Source of the DNA: JBHIKY01 sp042139015
GTDB lineage: Bacteria; Bacillota; Bacilli; Bacillales; Marinococcaceae
Reading direction: 5' to 3'
NCBI RefSeq assembly: GCF_042139015.1
Contig: NZ_JBHIKY010000028.1
Span: 1-47,923, forward strand
Length of the DNA stretch: 47,923 nucleotides
Notes under the pieces: generated by a model
Seen by the model: the letters and a program-made list of their open reading frames with translations, nothing else
Databases searched by the model: none
What the model was told of the DNA's origin: nothing
Translations under genes and position numbers: made by a program
Shown here: positions 41,315 through 47,923 of the stretch, piece after piece
How the letters are laid out: each line of letters begins with the position of its first letter
How positions within the stretch are numbered: the first letter of the stretch is position 1

Positions 41315-42253
41315 ATATTTACACACTAAATTTTTATCAGTCTCATAATACACCAGCGCTGCTGCTCCAAGAAGACCGTTATTTGAGCCGAGCGAAGTCG
41401 GTACAATTTGTATATTTCTCGAAACGCTATTCAGTGCATAAGTGGACACATACGATTGCAGGGCATGAAACAATGGCTCTCCTGCGTTCGAGACCCCACC
41501 GCCGACTACAATTATTTCGGGGTCATACATATTGATTAAAGAAACACAACCAGTACCGATTTTAGAAAATATTTCCTCTATAAATTCGACTGCAGCTGGA
41601 TCTCGATCTCTGTACAGTTCCATAACTTCGGAGGAGGTCATATCTCTGCCGAACCGGGCGGAAGCATGTCGTGCGATCCCAGTGCCGGATGCAATCCATT
41701 CCAGACAGCCATATTGGCCGCAAGTACATTTTCCGTAAGAAGGATCAACTACAATATGTCCTACCTCTCCAGCATTTCCTCCTGTTCCCGAAATCAACTT
41801 ACCACCAGACATCATGCCTGCTCCAATACCAGTACTTATCGTAAGATAAATAAAATCATTACTATTTTGAGCAGCACCAAGCCATTTTTCTGCCAATGCA
41901 GCAGCAGTTGCATCATTTTGCAAATATACAGGAAGTGAAAATTCTTCTTCTAATAAGGAAACTATAGGAACTCTCCGCCAGCCCGGTAAATTTGGAGGCT
42001 CATGCACTGTGTTTTCTTTTAAATTCAATGGTCCAGGCGCCCCCACTCCAATTCCGATTACTTCGTGCCAGCCTGTCGAGCCCTCCACCAGTCCACGGAC
42101 GACATCAGCAATTTTTGACACCATTTCTGCCGGAGCAGTGTCTCTTTCCATGGGGATAGTCCTGTTATCCTTGAGTTCTCCTCTTTTATTTACCAATCCA
42201 ATAGCAATTTTCGTGCCGCCAATATCAATTCCAACCGCATACCCCACCTTCAA
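41303..42253 (-). CDS. ROK family sugar kinase (glucokinase/fructokinase type)
   Basis: A 316-aa cytosolic kinase that phosphorylates a hexose with ATP. DIGGTKIAIGLV is the phosphate-1 loop; the catalytic Asp is in LQNDATAAALAE; GHIVVDPSYGKCTCGQYGC is the ROK Zn-binding CxCGxxGC loop preceded by its His. No HTH, so it is an enzyme and not a NagC-type repressor. Its start overlaps manA by 4 nt. Together with manA it would supply mannose-6-P/fructose-6-P. Confidence 0.93.
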   Translation of the reverse strand: MKVGYAVGIDIGGTKIAIGLVNKRGELKDNRTIPMERDTAPAEMVSKIADVVRGLVEGSTGWHEVIGIGVGAPGPLNLKENTVHEPPNLPGWRRVPIVSLLEEEFSLPVYLQNDATAAALAEKWLGAAQNSNDFIYLTISTGIGAGMMSGGKLISGTGGNAGEVGHIVVDPSYGKCTCGQYGCLEWIASGTGIARHASARFGRDMTSSEVMELYRDRDPAAVEFIEEIFSKIGTGCVSLINMYDPEIIVVGGGVSNAGEPLFHALQSYVSTYALNSVSRNIQIVPTSLGSNNGLLGAAALVYYETDKNLVCKYGRR

Positions 42254-43212
42254 TGACTCCCTTCATTCGCAATCATGAGACTCGCTTTCCCTCTAAGCTC
42301 CAATTCTTTATCCTTCGAGCCTGCAGGCAGTATAAAGTGATCTCCTTTTTCAAAAAGATATTTTTTATCATTTAATATAAATTGACCTGATCCTGTAAGG
42401 ACGCTGAATAAATTAAGGCCGGTTTTTAACGGAAGCGCAAAAGAACCGCCTAAGTCACATTTATAAACCGAGAAATAATTGTCAGAAAGCAGCTCAGTCA
42501 GAATTGTTCCACTGCTTTCTGAGAGGATTTTCTTGTTTGGAGTGGCATCCCTGGCAGGAACTGTCGTCACTTCAACTGCTTTTTTTAAATGAAGCTCTCT
42601 TTTGTGACCTTCATTGTCAGTTCGGTCAAAATCATAAACGCGGTACGTAGTGTCTGAGCTCTGTTGAATTTCAAGAATTACAATTCCTTTACCTATGGCA
42701 TGTATAGTACCACTTGGTACAAAATAAAAGTCACCTGACTTTACTGGCACCCTTTTAAAAAGGGTCTCCCATTTTTCCTTCTTTACTTTATCTTTGAACT
42801 CTTCTCTGCTGGAAGCATGATGTCCCAGAATCAGCTCCGCTCCAGGCTCGGCATGGGCGATATACCAGCATTCAGTTTTTCCATAAGCTTCGTTTGGCTC
42901 AAGCTTCTGTGCTTGTTCATCATTGGGATGGACCTGTACCGATAAAATATCATTGGCATCAAGCAGCTTCACCAACAGCGGAAATTCCCTGACAGTTTTT
43001 TCTCCAAATAAAGCCGGTTCGGTATTCCATAGTTCCCGCAGAGTCCATCCCTCATATGTACCTGATGAAATTTTGCTGCTTCCGTTCGGATGTGCAGAAA
43101 TACACCACGCTTCTCCTGTCTTATTTGTTGGAATGTCATAGCCATACTGGCGCAGACGCTCTCCGCCCCATATCTTTTCTTTGAAAATTGGTTCAAGAAA
43201 TAAGGGTTCCAT
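42250..43212 (-). CDS. manA: Mannose-6-phosphate isomerase, class I
   Basis: A 320-aa zinc cupin that interconverts mannose-6-P and fructose-6-P. Zn ligands appear in VQVHPNDEQA and YGKTECWYI; GTIHAIGKG is the active-site His region. N-terminus PLFLEPIFKEKIWGG is typical of Bacillus ManA/Pmi (315 aa). Middle gene of Gfo/Idh-manA-ROK: 15 nt after the first and overlapping the last by 4 nt. Confidence 0.96.
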   Translation of the reverse strand: MEPLFLEPIFKEKIWGGERLRQYGYDIPTNKTGEAWCISAHPNGSSKISSGTYEGWTLRELWNTEPALFGEKTVREFPLLVKLLDANDILSVQVHPNDEQAQKLEPNEAYGKTECWYIAHAEPGAELILGHHASSREEFKDKVKKEKWETLFKRVPVKSGDFYFVPSGTIHAIGKGIVILEIQQSSDTTYRVYDFDRTDNEGHKRELHLKKAVEVTTVPARDATPNKKILSESSGTILTELLSDNYFSVYKCDLGGSFALPLKTGLNLFSVLTGSGQFILNDKKYLFEKGDHFILPAGSKDKELELRGKASLMIANEGSH

Positions 43213-43227
43213 CTTCTCCCTCCAATT

Positions 43228-44217
43228 TTAAATAGTAGGTGCTCGATCTGCATCAAATTTCAATCCAAGATCTGCACGAATCCGATCTGTCTGCCTTAAT
43301 ACAAGCCGTGACTCTGTCAATGTCTTATCTGCAGGCCCTGATTCATTTGTAAGACGTATAAATGCTTCAATCTCATAGCTCATTTCCGGCTTTTCCAGCT
43401 CTATGAAGGTTGTTTCAGAGTTATTTCCTTTCACAGGATGGAAGGTGAGTTTTTGAGGAGAATTTATTTTATCTATATACAGTGTTCCTTTTTCACCTTG
43501 TATCTCACTTGGCGTCTCTGAATGCGCTATTTTTGAATAATAAATAATCGCTTCAAAATCTTCATATTTCAATAACGCACCAGCCTGGCCATCCACTCCG
43601 CTGCTCAGCATTGTTCCAGCTGCATCCAGTGACTGCGGCTCTCCGAAACAGTGGATGAGAGGATACAGACAATATACCCCAAGATCCATCGTTGCCCCGT
43701 TTGAGTAATACGGATCAAAAGCATTCAGGACATTACCTTCTAAAAATGCATCATAGCGGCTTGAATATTGACAATAATGCGATACGACGCGACGTACTTT
43801 TCCAACCTTAGGCAGCCATTCCTTCATTGTTTGAAACGATGGAAGATATAAAGTTTTAATTGCTTCCATTAATACGACCTCGTTTTGAATAGATACCTCA
43901 ATCAAACGTTCCGCTTCAATTTCATTAGAACAGAGAGGCTTTTCACACATAACGTGCTTGCCCTGGTCCATTGCAGCTTTTGCCTGTACGGCATGGAAAC
44001 GATTCGGGCTCGCTATATAAACTGCATCAATCTCCGGGTTAACAAGCATCTCCTGAAAATCATCATACGCTTTTACGATGCTGTATTTTCCAGCCAGCTC
44101 CTCGGCTCGATCGAGGTTCCTTGAATAAACTGCTGTAATATTGCAATCATGAACTGCAGCGGCTGCTTCTATAAATTTCTCTGTAATCCAATTCGTACCA
44201 ATTGTCGCTATGTTCAT
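43228..44217 (-). CDS. Gfo/Idh/MocA family oxidoreductase
   Basis: A 329-aa NAD(P)-dependent sugar/polyol oxidoreductase. Rossmann start IATIGTNWITEKFIEAA, DAVYIASPNRFHA, then CEKPL with the catalytic Lys, and DLGVYCLYPLIHCFG in place of the GGG-H motif. First gene of the manA-ROK operon, so its substrate is probably a mannose- or fructose-linked sugar. RBS GGAGGAATTGTC precedes the ATG. Confidence 0.92.
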   Translation of the reverse strand: MNIATIGTNWITEKFIEAAAAVHDCNITAVYSRNLDRAEELAGKYSIVKAYDDFQEMLVNPEIDAVYIASPNRFHAVQAKAAMDQGKHVMCEKPLCSNEIEAERLIEVSIQNEVVLMEAIKTLYLPSFQTMKEWLPKVGKVRRVVSHYCQYSSRYDAFLEGNVLNAFDPYYSNGATMDLGVYCLYPLIHCFGEPQSLDAAGTMLSSGVDGQAGALLKYEDFEAIIYYSKIAHSETPSEIQGEKGTLYIDKINSPQKLTFHPVKGNNSETTFIELEKPEMSYEIEAFIRLTNESGPADKTLTESRLVLRQTDRIRADLGLKFDADRAPTI

Positions 44218-44291
44218 GACAATTCCTCCGATTTTATTTTTCTATTAGTTTACCATATGGCGCCAGGTTCCCTTCTATAGTTTATCAAAAA

Positions 44292-44690
44292 GAGGCTGTG
44301 ACAAAAGAAAATTATTCATTGCAATGTTTAGACGATTCTACTAGGATTGTTTGTTTCCTATGAGTTTTCAATATATGCTCCGTCAAAACGCTTCGCTTTC
44401 CGCGGGCACGGCTCAAGCCTTCACGGCAGAAAGAACACTGCCTGGGAGTCTTGAGACTCGTGCTGTTCCCGCAGGAGTCTACGCATTTTGACTACGCAAG
44501 AGCACTGCTTTCTCATTCAAAGAAATTAATATTCGACTCTCAAGATGCTATTTTTATTTGTCCAAGCTTTTTCATACGGCCATCTTTGACATTCATTAAT
44601 TTCATTACGAAAAATACATAATCGCCCTTATGGTGTTTATTTTTCGATTGAAGAATGGAAGGCGGGGACGTTGGGATCAGCGAAGTCTGA
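44292..44690 (-). repeat. R2 dispersed repeat, copy C
   Basis: The 664-bp gap (44218-44881) has no gene. From gaggctgtgacaaaag it runs through a diverged R2 copy: GTCAAAACGC and GCATTTTGAC as arms, gcgggcacggctcaag / cttgagactcgtgctgttcccgc inside, then gatgctatttttatttgtcc and cgattgaagaatggaaggcgg as in the 10.8-kb copy. A second short inverted repeat, ttctgccgaagcttcgctgaggcagaa, lies at about 44697-44724. Confidence 0.7.
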
Positions 44691-44740
44691 AAATCCATTC
44701 TGCCGAAGCTTCGCTGAGGCAGAATTAGTTGAAGACAAGC

Positions 44741-44817
44741 CCCACGGAAAGCGAAGGACTTGTCCACTGCTTTTTTTCCCATGCAAAAGGGGCGAGTATC
44801 AGTTATGATACAGCCCC
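44741..44817 (-). repeat. R1 left-end fragment, copy C (reverse)
   Basis: The reverse complement matches the first about 77 bp of R1 (ggggctgtatcataac, then tggacaagtcc). It includes the bidirectional terminator hairpin and is followed by the same 50-bp spacer (cattattttttgggagaa) that follows R1 copy B. The rest of R1 is missing, replaced by R2 sequence, which points to recombination between the repeats. Confidence 0.75.
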
Positions 44818-44881
44818 ATTATTTTTTGGGAGAACGTCAACTGTTTATAACCATTTGATACAGACCCACTTTTCTAATTGA

Positions 44882-45871
44882 TTACAGAGAAACGATTCTT
44901 TTCTCTTGATCTGCTAGGCTTGCGGCTTCATTCAGTCTGGTTAATAGAAGCATGTCCTCCTTGGTTATATGAGGGTTCGTGCCGTGAAGAATTGCTTCAC
45001 ACCATTGCTCCATAGGTGAACGGCCGGAAGGTGGAAGGTCCATAATATCTTCCCATTGATTATTCGTACGGCGGCAGGATTTTAAACGGACATTTCCATT
45101 CTCCACTATATATATACCTTCTGTTCCGTGAAGCTCCAGTATAAAGCTGCCTTCGGATACGAAGCCTGCCTCAAGAATGCCGAGTGCTCCATTTTCGTAT
45201 TCGATGGTCACAATTGAGTTGTCATCCACCTCTGAATCAAGAAAAGTTTGCAGTCTTGCGGAAACATTTTTCACGCTGCCTCCAAGCCTGTTAGACAGGT
45301 AAATCGGGTGGGCTCCGAGGTCGATTAATGCTCCACCGCCGCAGGCCGACTTATCAAAGAAATGTGATGGAAGCCAGCCGTCAGGATTATTACTTGTCGG
45401 CAGTGCGCCATTGTGTGCCAGGCGGCAGCGAATGGTTGTAAGCTTTCCAATAAGCCCCTCTTCCATTACCTGTTCAGCGTATACGTAATACGGATCGCTT
45501 AAGCGGGGAAGTGACAACATAAGCTGAACCTTTTTTTCTTTCACTTTCTCGAAAATCTCTTCACAATCAGCACTGGTCAAAGTTAGTACTTTTTCAGAAA
45601 ATATGTGCTTTCCATGCTCTGCTGCTTCAAGAATTACTTCCTTATGCAGATTGGTCGGTGTATCCACTATTACAGCATCAATCTCCGGATTTTTTAAAAC
45701 GGTGACCAGGTCGGCTTCAAACTCTACACCGAGCTCTTCAGCCCAGGCTTGTCCCCGTTCAGGTTTTTCATCCCAAATTTTAACAATATTTATCTCCGGG
45801 TGCTCCAACGCTTCCTTTGCGTAATCATCAGCATGAACATGCCAGCGGCTTAACATTGCTGCAGACAGCAT
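44882..45871 (-). CDS. Gfo/Idh/MocA family oxidoreductase, second gene
   Basis: A 329-aa NAD(P)-dependent oxidoreductase of a different subgroup from the one at 43.2 kb: it starts MLSAAMLSRWHVHADDYAKE, without the usual G-x-G at the N-terminus. DAVIVDTPTNLHKE, SEKVLTL (catalytic Lys) and GGGALIDLGAHPIYL (the GGG-x-DxGxH substrate motif) are intact. AAGGTGG precedes the ATG. Separated from the manA operon by the repeat region; probably acts on a cyclitol or sugar acid. Confidence 0.9.
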   Translation of the reverse strand: MLSAAMLSRWHVHADDYAKEALEHPEINIVKIWDEKPERGQAWAEELGVEFEADLVTVLKNPEIDAVIVDTPTNLHKEVILEAAEHGKHIFSEKVLTLTSADCEEIFEKVKEKKVQLMLSLPRLSDPYYVYAEQVMEEGLIGKLTTIRCRLAHNGALPTSNNPDGWLPSHFFDKSACGGGALIDLGAHPIYLSNRLGGSVKNVSARLQTFLDSEVDDNSIVTIEYENGALGILEAGFVSEGSFILELHGTEGIYIVENGNVRLKSCRRTNNQWEDIMDLPPSGRSPMEQWCEAILHGTNPHITKEDMLLLTRLNEAASLADQEKRIVSL

Positions 45872-45982
45872 CCTATCCCACCTTCTTGTTATATTGTTTT
45901 TTCATTGTACCATGGAACACATTCATTTCTTAGGCTTCTCTTGAATAAAGTAATACAAGACTACTGTTTTGGGAGGAAAGCT

Positions 45983-46600
45983 ATGAATGATCATGCTGCA
46001 CCTGTTGTTGTTCAAACACGTGCATTTACCGATCCTAATCTTTTTATTTTATATCCGTATGTGTTTCTTCCACAGCCTGATTGGCAGCTTTTAATAAACA
46101 ATTCCATACAAGAAAAAATCTTCGGATTGTTCTCTAAAGTGAAGGAAATGGGATATTACGAGCCTGGGGTAACTGAATATCGCGGAAGCTACGAAATGAA
46201 AAATAATCAACTCGGCATACTCAGTTTTACATTCAGTAGTTTCGCCAATATGCCCGGGCTGGCTCATCCTGTAAATGGTCTTAATTCGCTGACCTTTAAT
46301 GCTACTACAGGAGAAATTACAAAACTTAGTGATTTATTTATGCCAAACAGTCATTATGTTGAACGTTTAAATGAATTGATTTTAGAACAGATTGAAGCAA
46401 GAAATATTCCACTGCTTAATGGATTCCCTGGAATTTCAAGAAATCAGTCGTTTTATCTTGCTGATAAAACGGTGGTTATTTATTTTGATCAGTACGAAAT
46501 AAGCCCGGGTTACGTTGGCTTTCCTACTTTTCCAATTCCCGGGTTTAAAATTCAGGATATTTTAAACGAAAACAGTGTTTATTTTACTTTATTGACTTAA
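45983..46600 (+). CDS. DUF3298 (RsiV C-terminal-like) protein
   Basis: A 205-aa protein of the DUF4163/DUF3298 fold found in RsiV (which binds lysozyme) and in the deacetylase PdaC: LFILYPYVFLPQPDWQ, GYYEPGVTEYRGSYEMKNN, NSLTFNATTGEITKLSDLF, QSFYLADKTVVIYFDQYEI and SPGYVGFPTFPIP. Unusually it has no signal peptide or transmembrane anchor, so it appears cytosolic. ATG 45983 follows GGGAGG at 6 nt; the longer frame is discarded. Function not known. Confidence 0.82.
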   Translation: MNDHAAPVVVQTRAFTDPNLFILYPYVFLPQPDWQLLINNSIQEKIFGLFSKVKEMGYYEPGVTEYRGSYEMKNNQLGILSFTFSSFANMPGLAHPVNGLNSLTFNATTGEITKLSDLFMPNSHYVERLNELILEQIEARNIPLLNGFPGISRNQSFYLADKTVVIYFDQYEISPGYVGFPTFPIPGFKIQDILNENSVYFTLLT

Positions 46601-46636
46601 AGAAAATTTTAATAGAATAGATAGCATTCAAATTTA

Positions 46637-46692
46637 TTGACCCCTGTCGGAATCTGAAGTATATTCTGATTTCAGATGGGGGTTTCTTTTTT
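46637..46692 (+). promoter_or_regulatory. Overlapping terminator and promoter before M15 gene
   Basis: CCCC-ATCTGAA / TTCAGAT-GGGG with TTTCTTTTTT forms a terminator for the DUF3298 gene. TTGACC (46637-46642) and TATATT (46660-46665), 17 nt apart, make a promoter inside the same hairpin. The GGGGG of the 3' arm is the only ribosome-site candidate for the ATG at 46693, 10 nt on. Confidence 0.55.
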
Positions 46693-47250
46693 ATGAGAAA
46701 TATACTGGGTGCTTTGTTATTAATAGGCGCCATTTATTTTCTGCTGACAAATATTGATCAGGCAGACGAGGTTGTTTTTAATGAACCTGCGATTCCTGCT
46801 GAAGACATTGTTCAGCATGATGGTCTGGTTCCTGAGGTAAAAAAGAAATCAGAGCAGCTGCAGAAGCAGGCTGAGGCAGAAGGTATAGATGTAGTTATTA
46901 CTGATGGTTATCGCTCAGCAGAGGAACAGAATGAGCTTTTTGCTGAAGGGCGTGAGTCAACTGACGGGGGTATTGTGACATATGCAGAAGGTGGAAGCTC
47001 ATATCACAACTACGGTCTTGCTGTAGATTTCGCCCTGCGGCTCGATGATGGACAGATCGTGTGGGATACGGAACGTGATGATAACGACAATGGAGAAGCA
47101 GATTGGATGGAGGTCGTCGAGATTGCGAAGGATTTAGGCTTTGAATGGGGCGGAGATTGGCAGGGCTTTTCTGATTATCCTCATCTACAAATGGATTTCG
47201 GCCTAAGCCTCGAAGAACTTCGCGAAGCCGAAGAGCAAAGTATGCTATAA
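46693..47250 (+). CDS. M15 family peptidoglycan peptidase (CwlK/VanY-like)
   Basis: A 185-aa membrane-anchored or secreted zinc peptidase that cuts in the peptide stems of the cell wall. Signal anchor at residues 4-20 (ILGALLLIGAIYFLLT). Catalytic motifs: DGYRSAEEQNELFAEG, SYHNYGLAVDFAL (zinc His and Asp), and DWQGFSDYPHLQM (final His). Between them DTERDDNDNGEADWMEV looks like a calcium-binding loop, also seen in CwlK-type enzymes. CwlK is an L-Ala-D-Glu endopeptidase; a D,D-carboxypeptidase is the alternative. Confidence 0.92.
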   Translation: MRNILGALLLIGAIYFLLTNIDQADEVVFNEPAIPAEDIVQHDGLVPEVKKKSEQLQKQAEAEGIDVVITDGYRSAEEQNELFAEGRESTDGGIVTYAEGGSSYHNYGLAVDFALRLDDGQIVWDTERDDNDNGEADWMEVVEIAKDLGFEWGGDWQGFSDYPHLQMDFGLSLEELREAEEQSML

Positions 47251-47285
47251 TAATTCAGCAAACAGTCAGATATTTTGGAGGGACC

Positions 47286-47738
47286 ATGCTTACGTTTGAA
47301 GAAAAACTCGAAATCATCAGTTCATTTCCTGAATTGACAAGAAAAGATGTTTCACTGGGCCGTGTCAATTTTCATTATGAAGAAAGTGCTTCCGACAAGA
47401 AAAATGTCGTATACCATTTACATCCTAATGGAAATGGTTTTGTGTATGCAAAAGAGGTCCACGGTTTAGAGACAGATTCGAAGGGCTTAGTTAATATTCG
47501 CGATTTCGGTGAAAAAGAGCTTCGTAACATTGTGCAGCAAGCCATTAAATCACTTGCTCCTGTTGTGGAGGAAGAAATGGTAATGGAAGAATGGATAAAT
47601 GAAGAAGAACAGCTTCTCGTAATGATCCAGGAAGACGATGGATGGAACGTATACGCAGGTGTCGAACTGGATGGTGCCTTTCACACTTATGGAGAAGCAG
47701 CTGATTACCTGGAGCAAGAAGGATTTAGAAAAGAATAA
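47286..47738 (+). CDS. Conserved hypothetical protein, 150 aa
   Basis: A soluble acidic protein: FEEKLEIISSFPELTRKDVS at the start, VNFHYEESASDKKNVVYHLH, then a second half rich in Glu (EEEMVMEEWINEEEQ) ending GDAADYLEQEGF-like YGEAADYLEQEGF. TTGGAGGG lies before the ATG. It is 35 nt after the M15 gene and may be co-transcribed with it. I recognise no family; the transcript ends in the R1 hairpin that begins 6 nt after the stop. Confidence 0.75.
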   Translation: MLTFEEKLEIISSFPELTRKDVSLGRVNFHYEESASDKKNVVYHLHPNGNGFVYAKEVHGLETDSKGLVNIRDFGEKELRNIVQQAIKSLAPVVEEEMVMEEWINEEEQLLVMIQEDDGWNVYAGVELDGAFHTYGEAADYLEQEGFRKE

Positions 47739-47744
47739 AGAAAC

Positions 47745-47880
47745 GGGGCTGTATCATAACTGATACTCGCCCCTTTTGCATGGGAAAAAAAGCAGTGGAC
47801 AAGTCCTTCGCTTTCCGTGGGCAGCGCTTCAGCTAACCGGGCGAAACCCGCGCCCGGCGGATCTTCAGCCGCTGCTCTTC
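47745..47880 (+). repeat. R1 dispersed repeat, copy D (truncated)
   Basis: The first 136 bp of R1, nearly identical to copy B, including the terminator hairpin and the cggg-cgaaacccgcgcccgg centre. It stops abruptly after gctgctcttc, where copies A and B continue with ccca. Confidence 0.85.
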
Positions 47881-47923
47881 GAGGCTGCTGAAAAAGTACC
47901 CGATAAAATACGATTTTTGGCTA
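47881..47923. mobile_element. Probable end of an insertion sequence
   Basis: Starting exactly where R1 copy D breaks off, gaggctgctgaaaaagtacc resembles the terminal inverted repeat of IS1182/IS4-type elements of Bacillaceae (ggctg-tgaaaaagt). Only 43 nt are in the window, so no transposase is visible. Confidence 0.4.

Noticed and set aside
1..47923. CRISPR array, prophage, restriction-modification or toxin-antitoxin system
   Set aside because: No regularly spaced repeats, no phage structural or integrase genes, no methylase or TA pairs seen anywhere in the window.

Overview
The window comes from a spore-forming, low-GC Firmicute of the Bacillaceae. The evidence is SplA/SplB (spore photoproduct repair), CotJA-CotJB-CotJC (spore coat), SinR/SinI (biofilm switch), DEAD-box helicase CshA and TopB, all close to Bacillus subtilis homologues, together with AGGAGG ribosome sites and frequent TTG/GTG starts. 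The Na+/H+ antiporter and the general gene set would suit an alkaliphilic or halotolerant soil/soda-lake bacillus, but that is inference. It is ordinary chromosome, with no prophage, CRISPR array or intact mobile element.

Layout. 0.3-2.1 kb: a Fur-controlled siderophore-iron operon (ABC ATPase and FhuF-like reductase). 2.1-4.3 kb: small proteins, a dispersed repeat and an Old Yellow Enzyme. 4.3-5.9 kb: a double sin locus, with an SlrR-like regulator plus overlapping SinI-like frame facing sinI-sinR; the sinI mRNA carries a cyclic-di-GMP-I riboswitch. 5.9-10.4 kb: lipid kinase, a Fur-controlled DUF2325 protein, splAB with a sigma-G-like promoter, and a YfmJ-type reductase. 10.4-11.2 kb: repeats only. 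11.2-17.8 kb: antiporter, a probable selenoprotein (in-frame TGA at the redox Cys of an AhpC/TSA_2 protein), the transglutaminase/alpha-E/ATP-grasp cluster, and a stand-alone C-terminal half of 3-dehydroquinate synthase II. 17.9-30.4 kb: Cu/Zn-SOD lipoprotein, TerC under a Mn2+ (yybP-ykoY) riboswitch, ABC-F protein, CshA, TopB, VOC protein, Ohr, UvrD-like helicase and a cold-shock protein. 30.4-39.9 kb: SDR, a broken sugar dehydrogenase, cotJABC, a channel with a degenerate filter, tRNA-Leu(CAG), sirtuin, YeeE transporter, Rieske oxidoreductase, thioesterase and 3-methyladenine glycosylase. 40-47.9 kb: CynX-type MFS, a Gfo/Idh-manA-ROK sugar operon, more repeats, a second Gfo/Idh gene, a DUF3298 protein and an M15 peptidase. 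The window ends in a repeat copy cut by what looks like the end of an insertion sequence.

The two observations that most deserve attention are the UGA-encoded selenocysteine candidate at 13335, with a SECIS-like hairpin, and the c-di-GMP aptamer in front of sinI. The latter would put the SinI/SinR matrix switch under direct second-messenger control. The SlrR-like gene is split at a run of seven A, exactly where losing one A would restore the SlrR fusion known from B. subtilis. A second gene (thioesterase, 39.4 kb) is also out of frame at an A7 run, so sequencing or assembly error must be excluded for both. Many start sites given here were moved from the longest reading frame to the codon with a good ribosome binding site.
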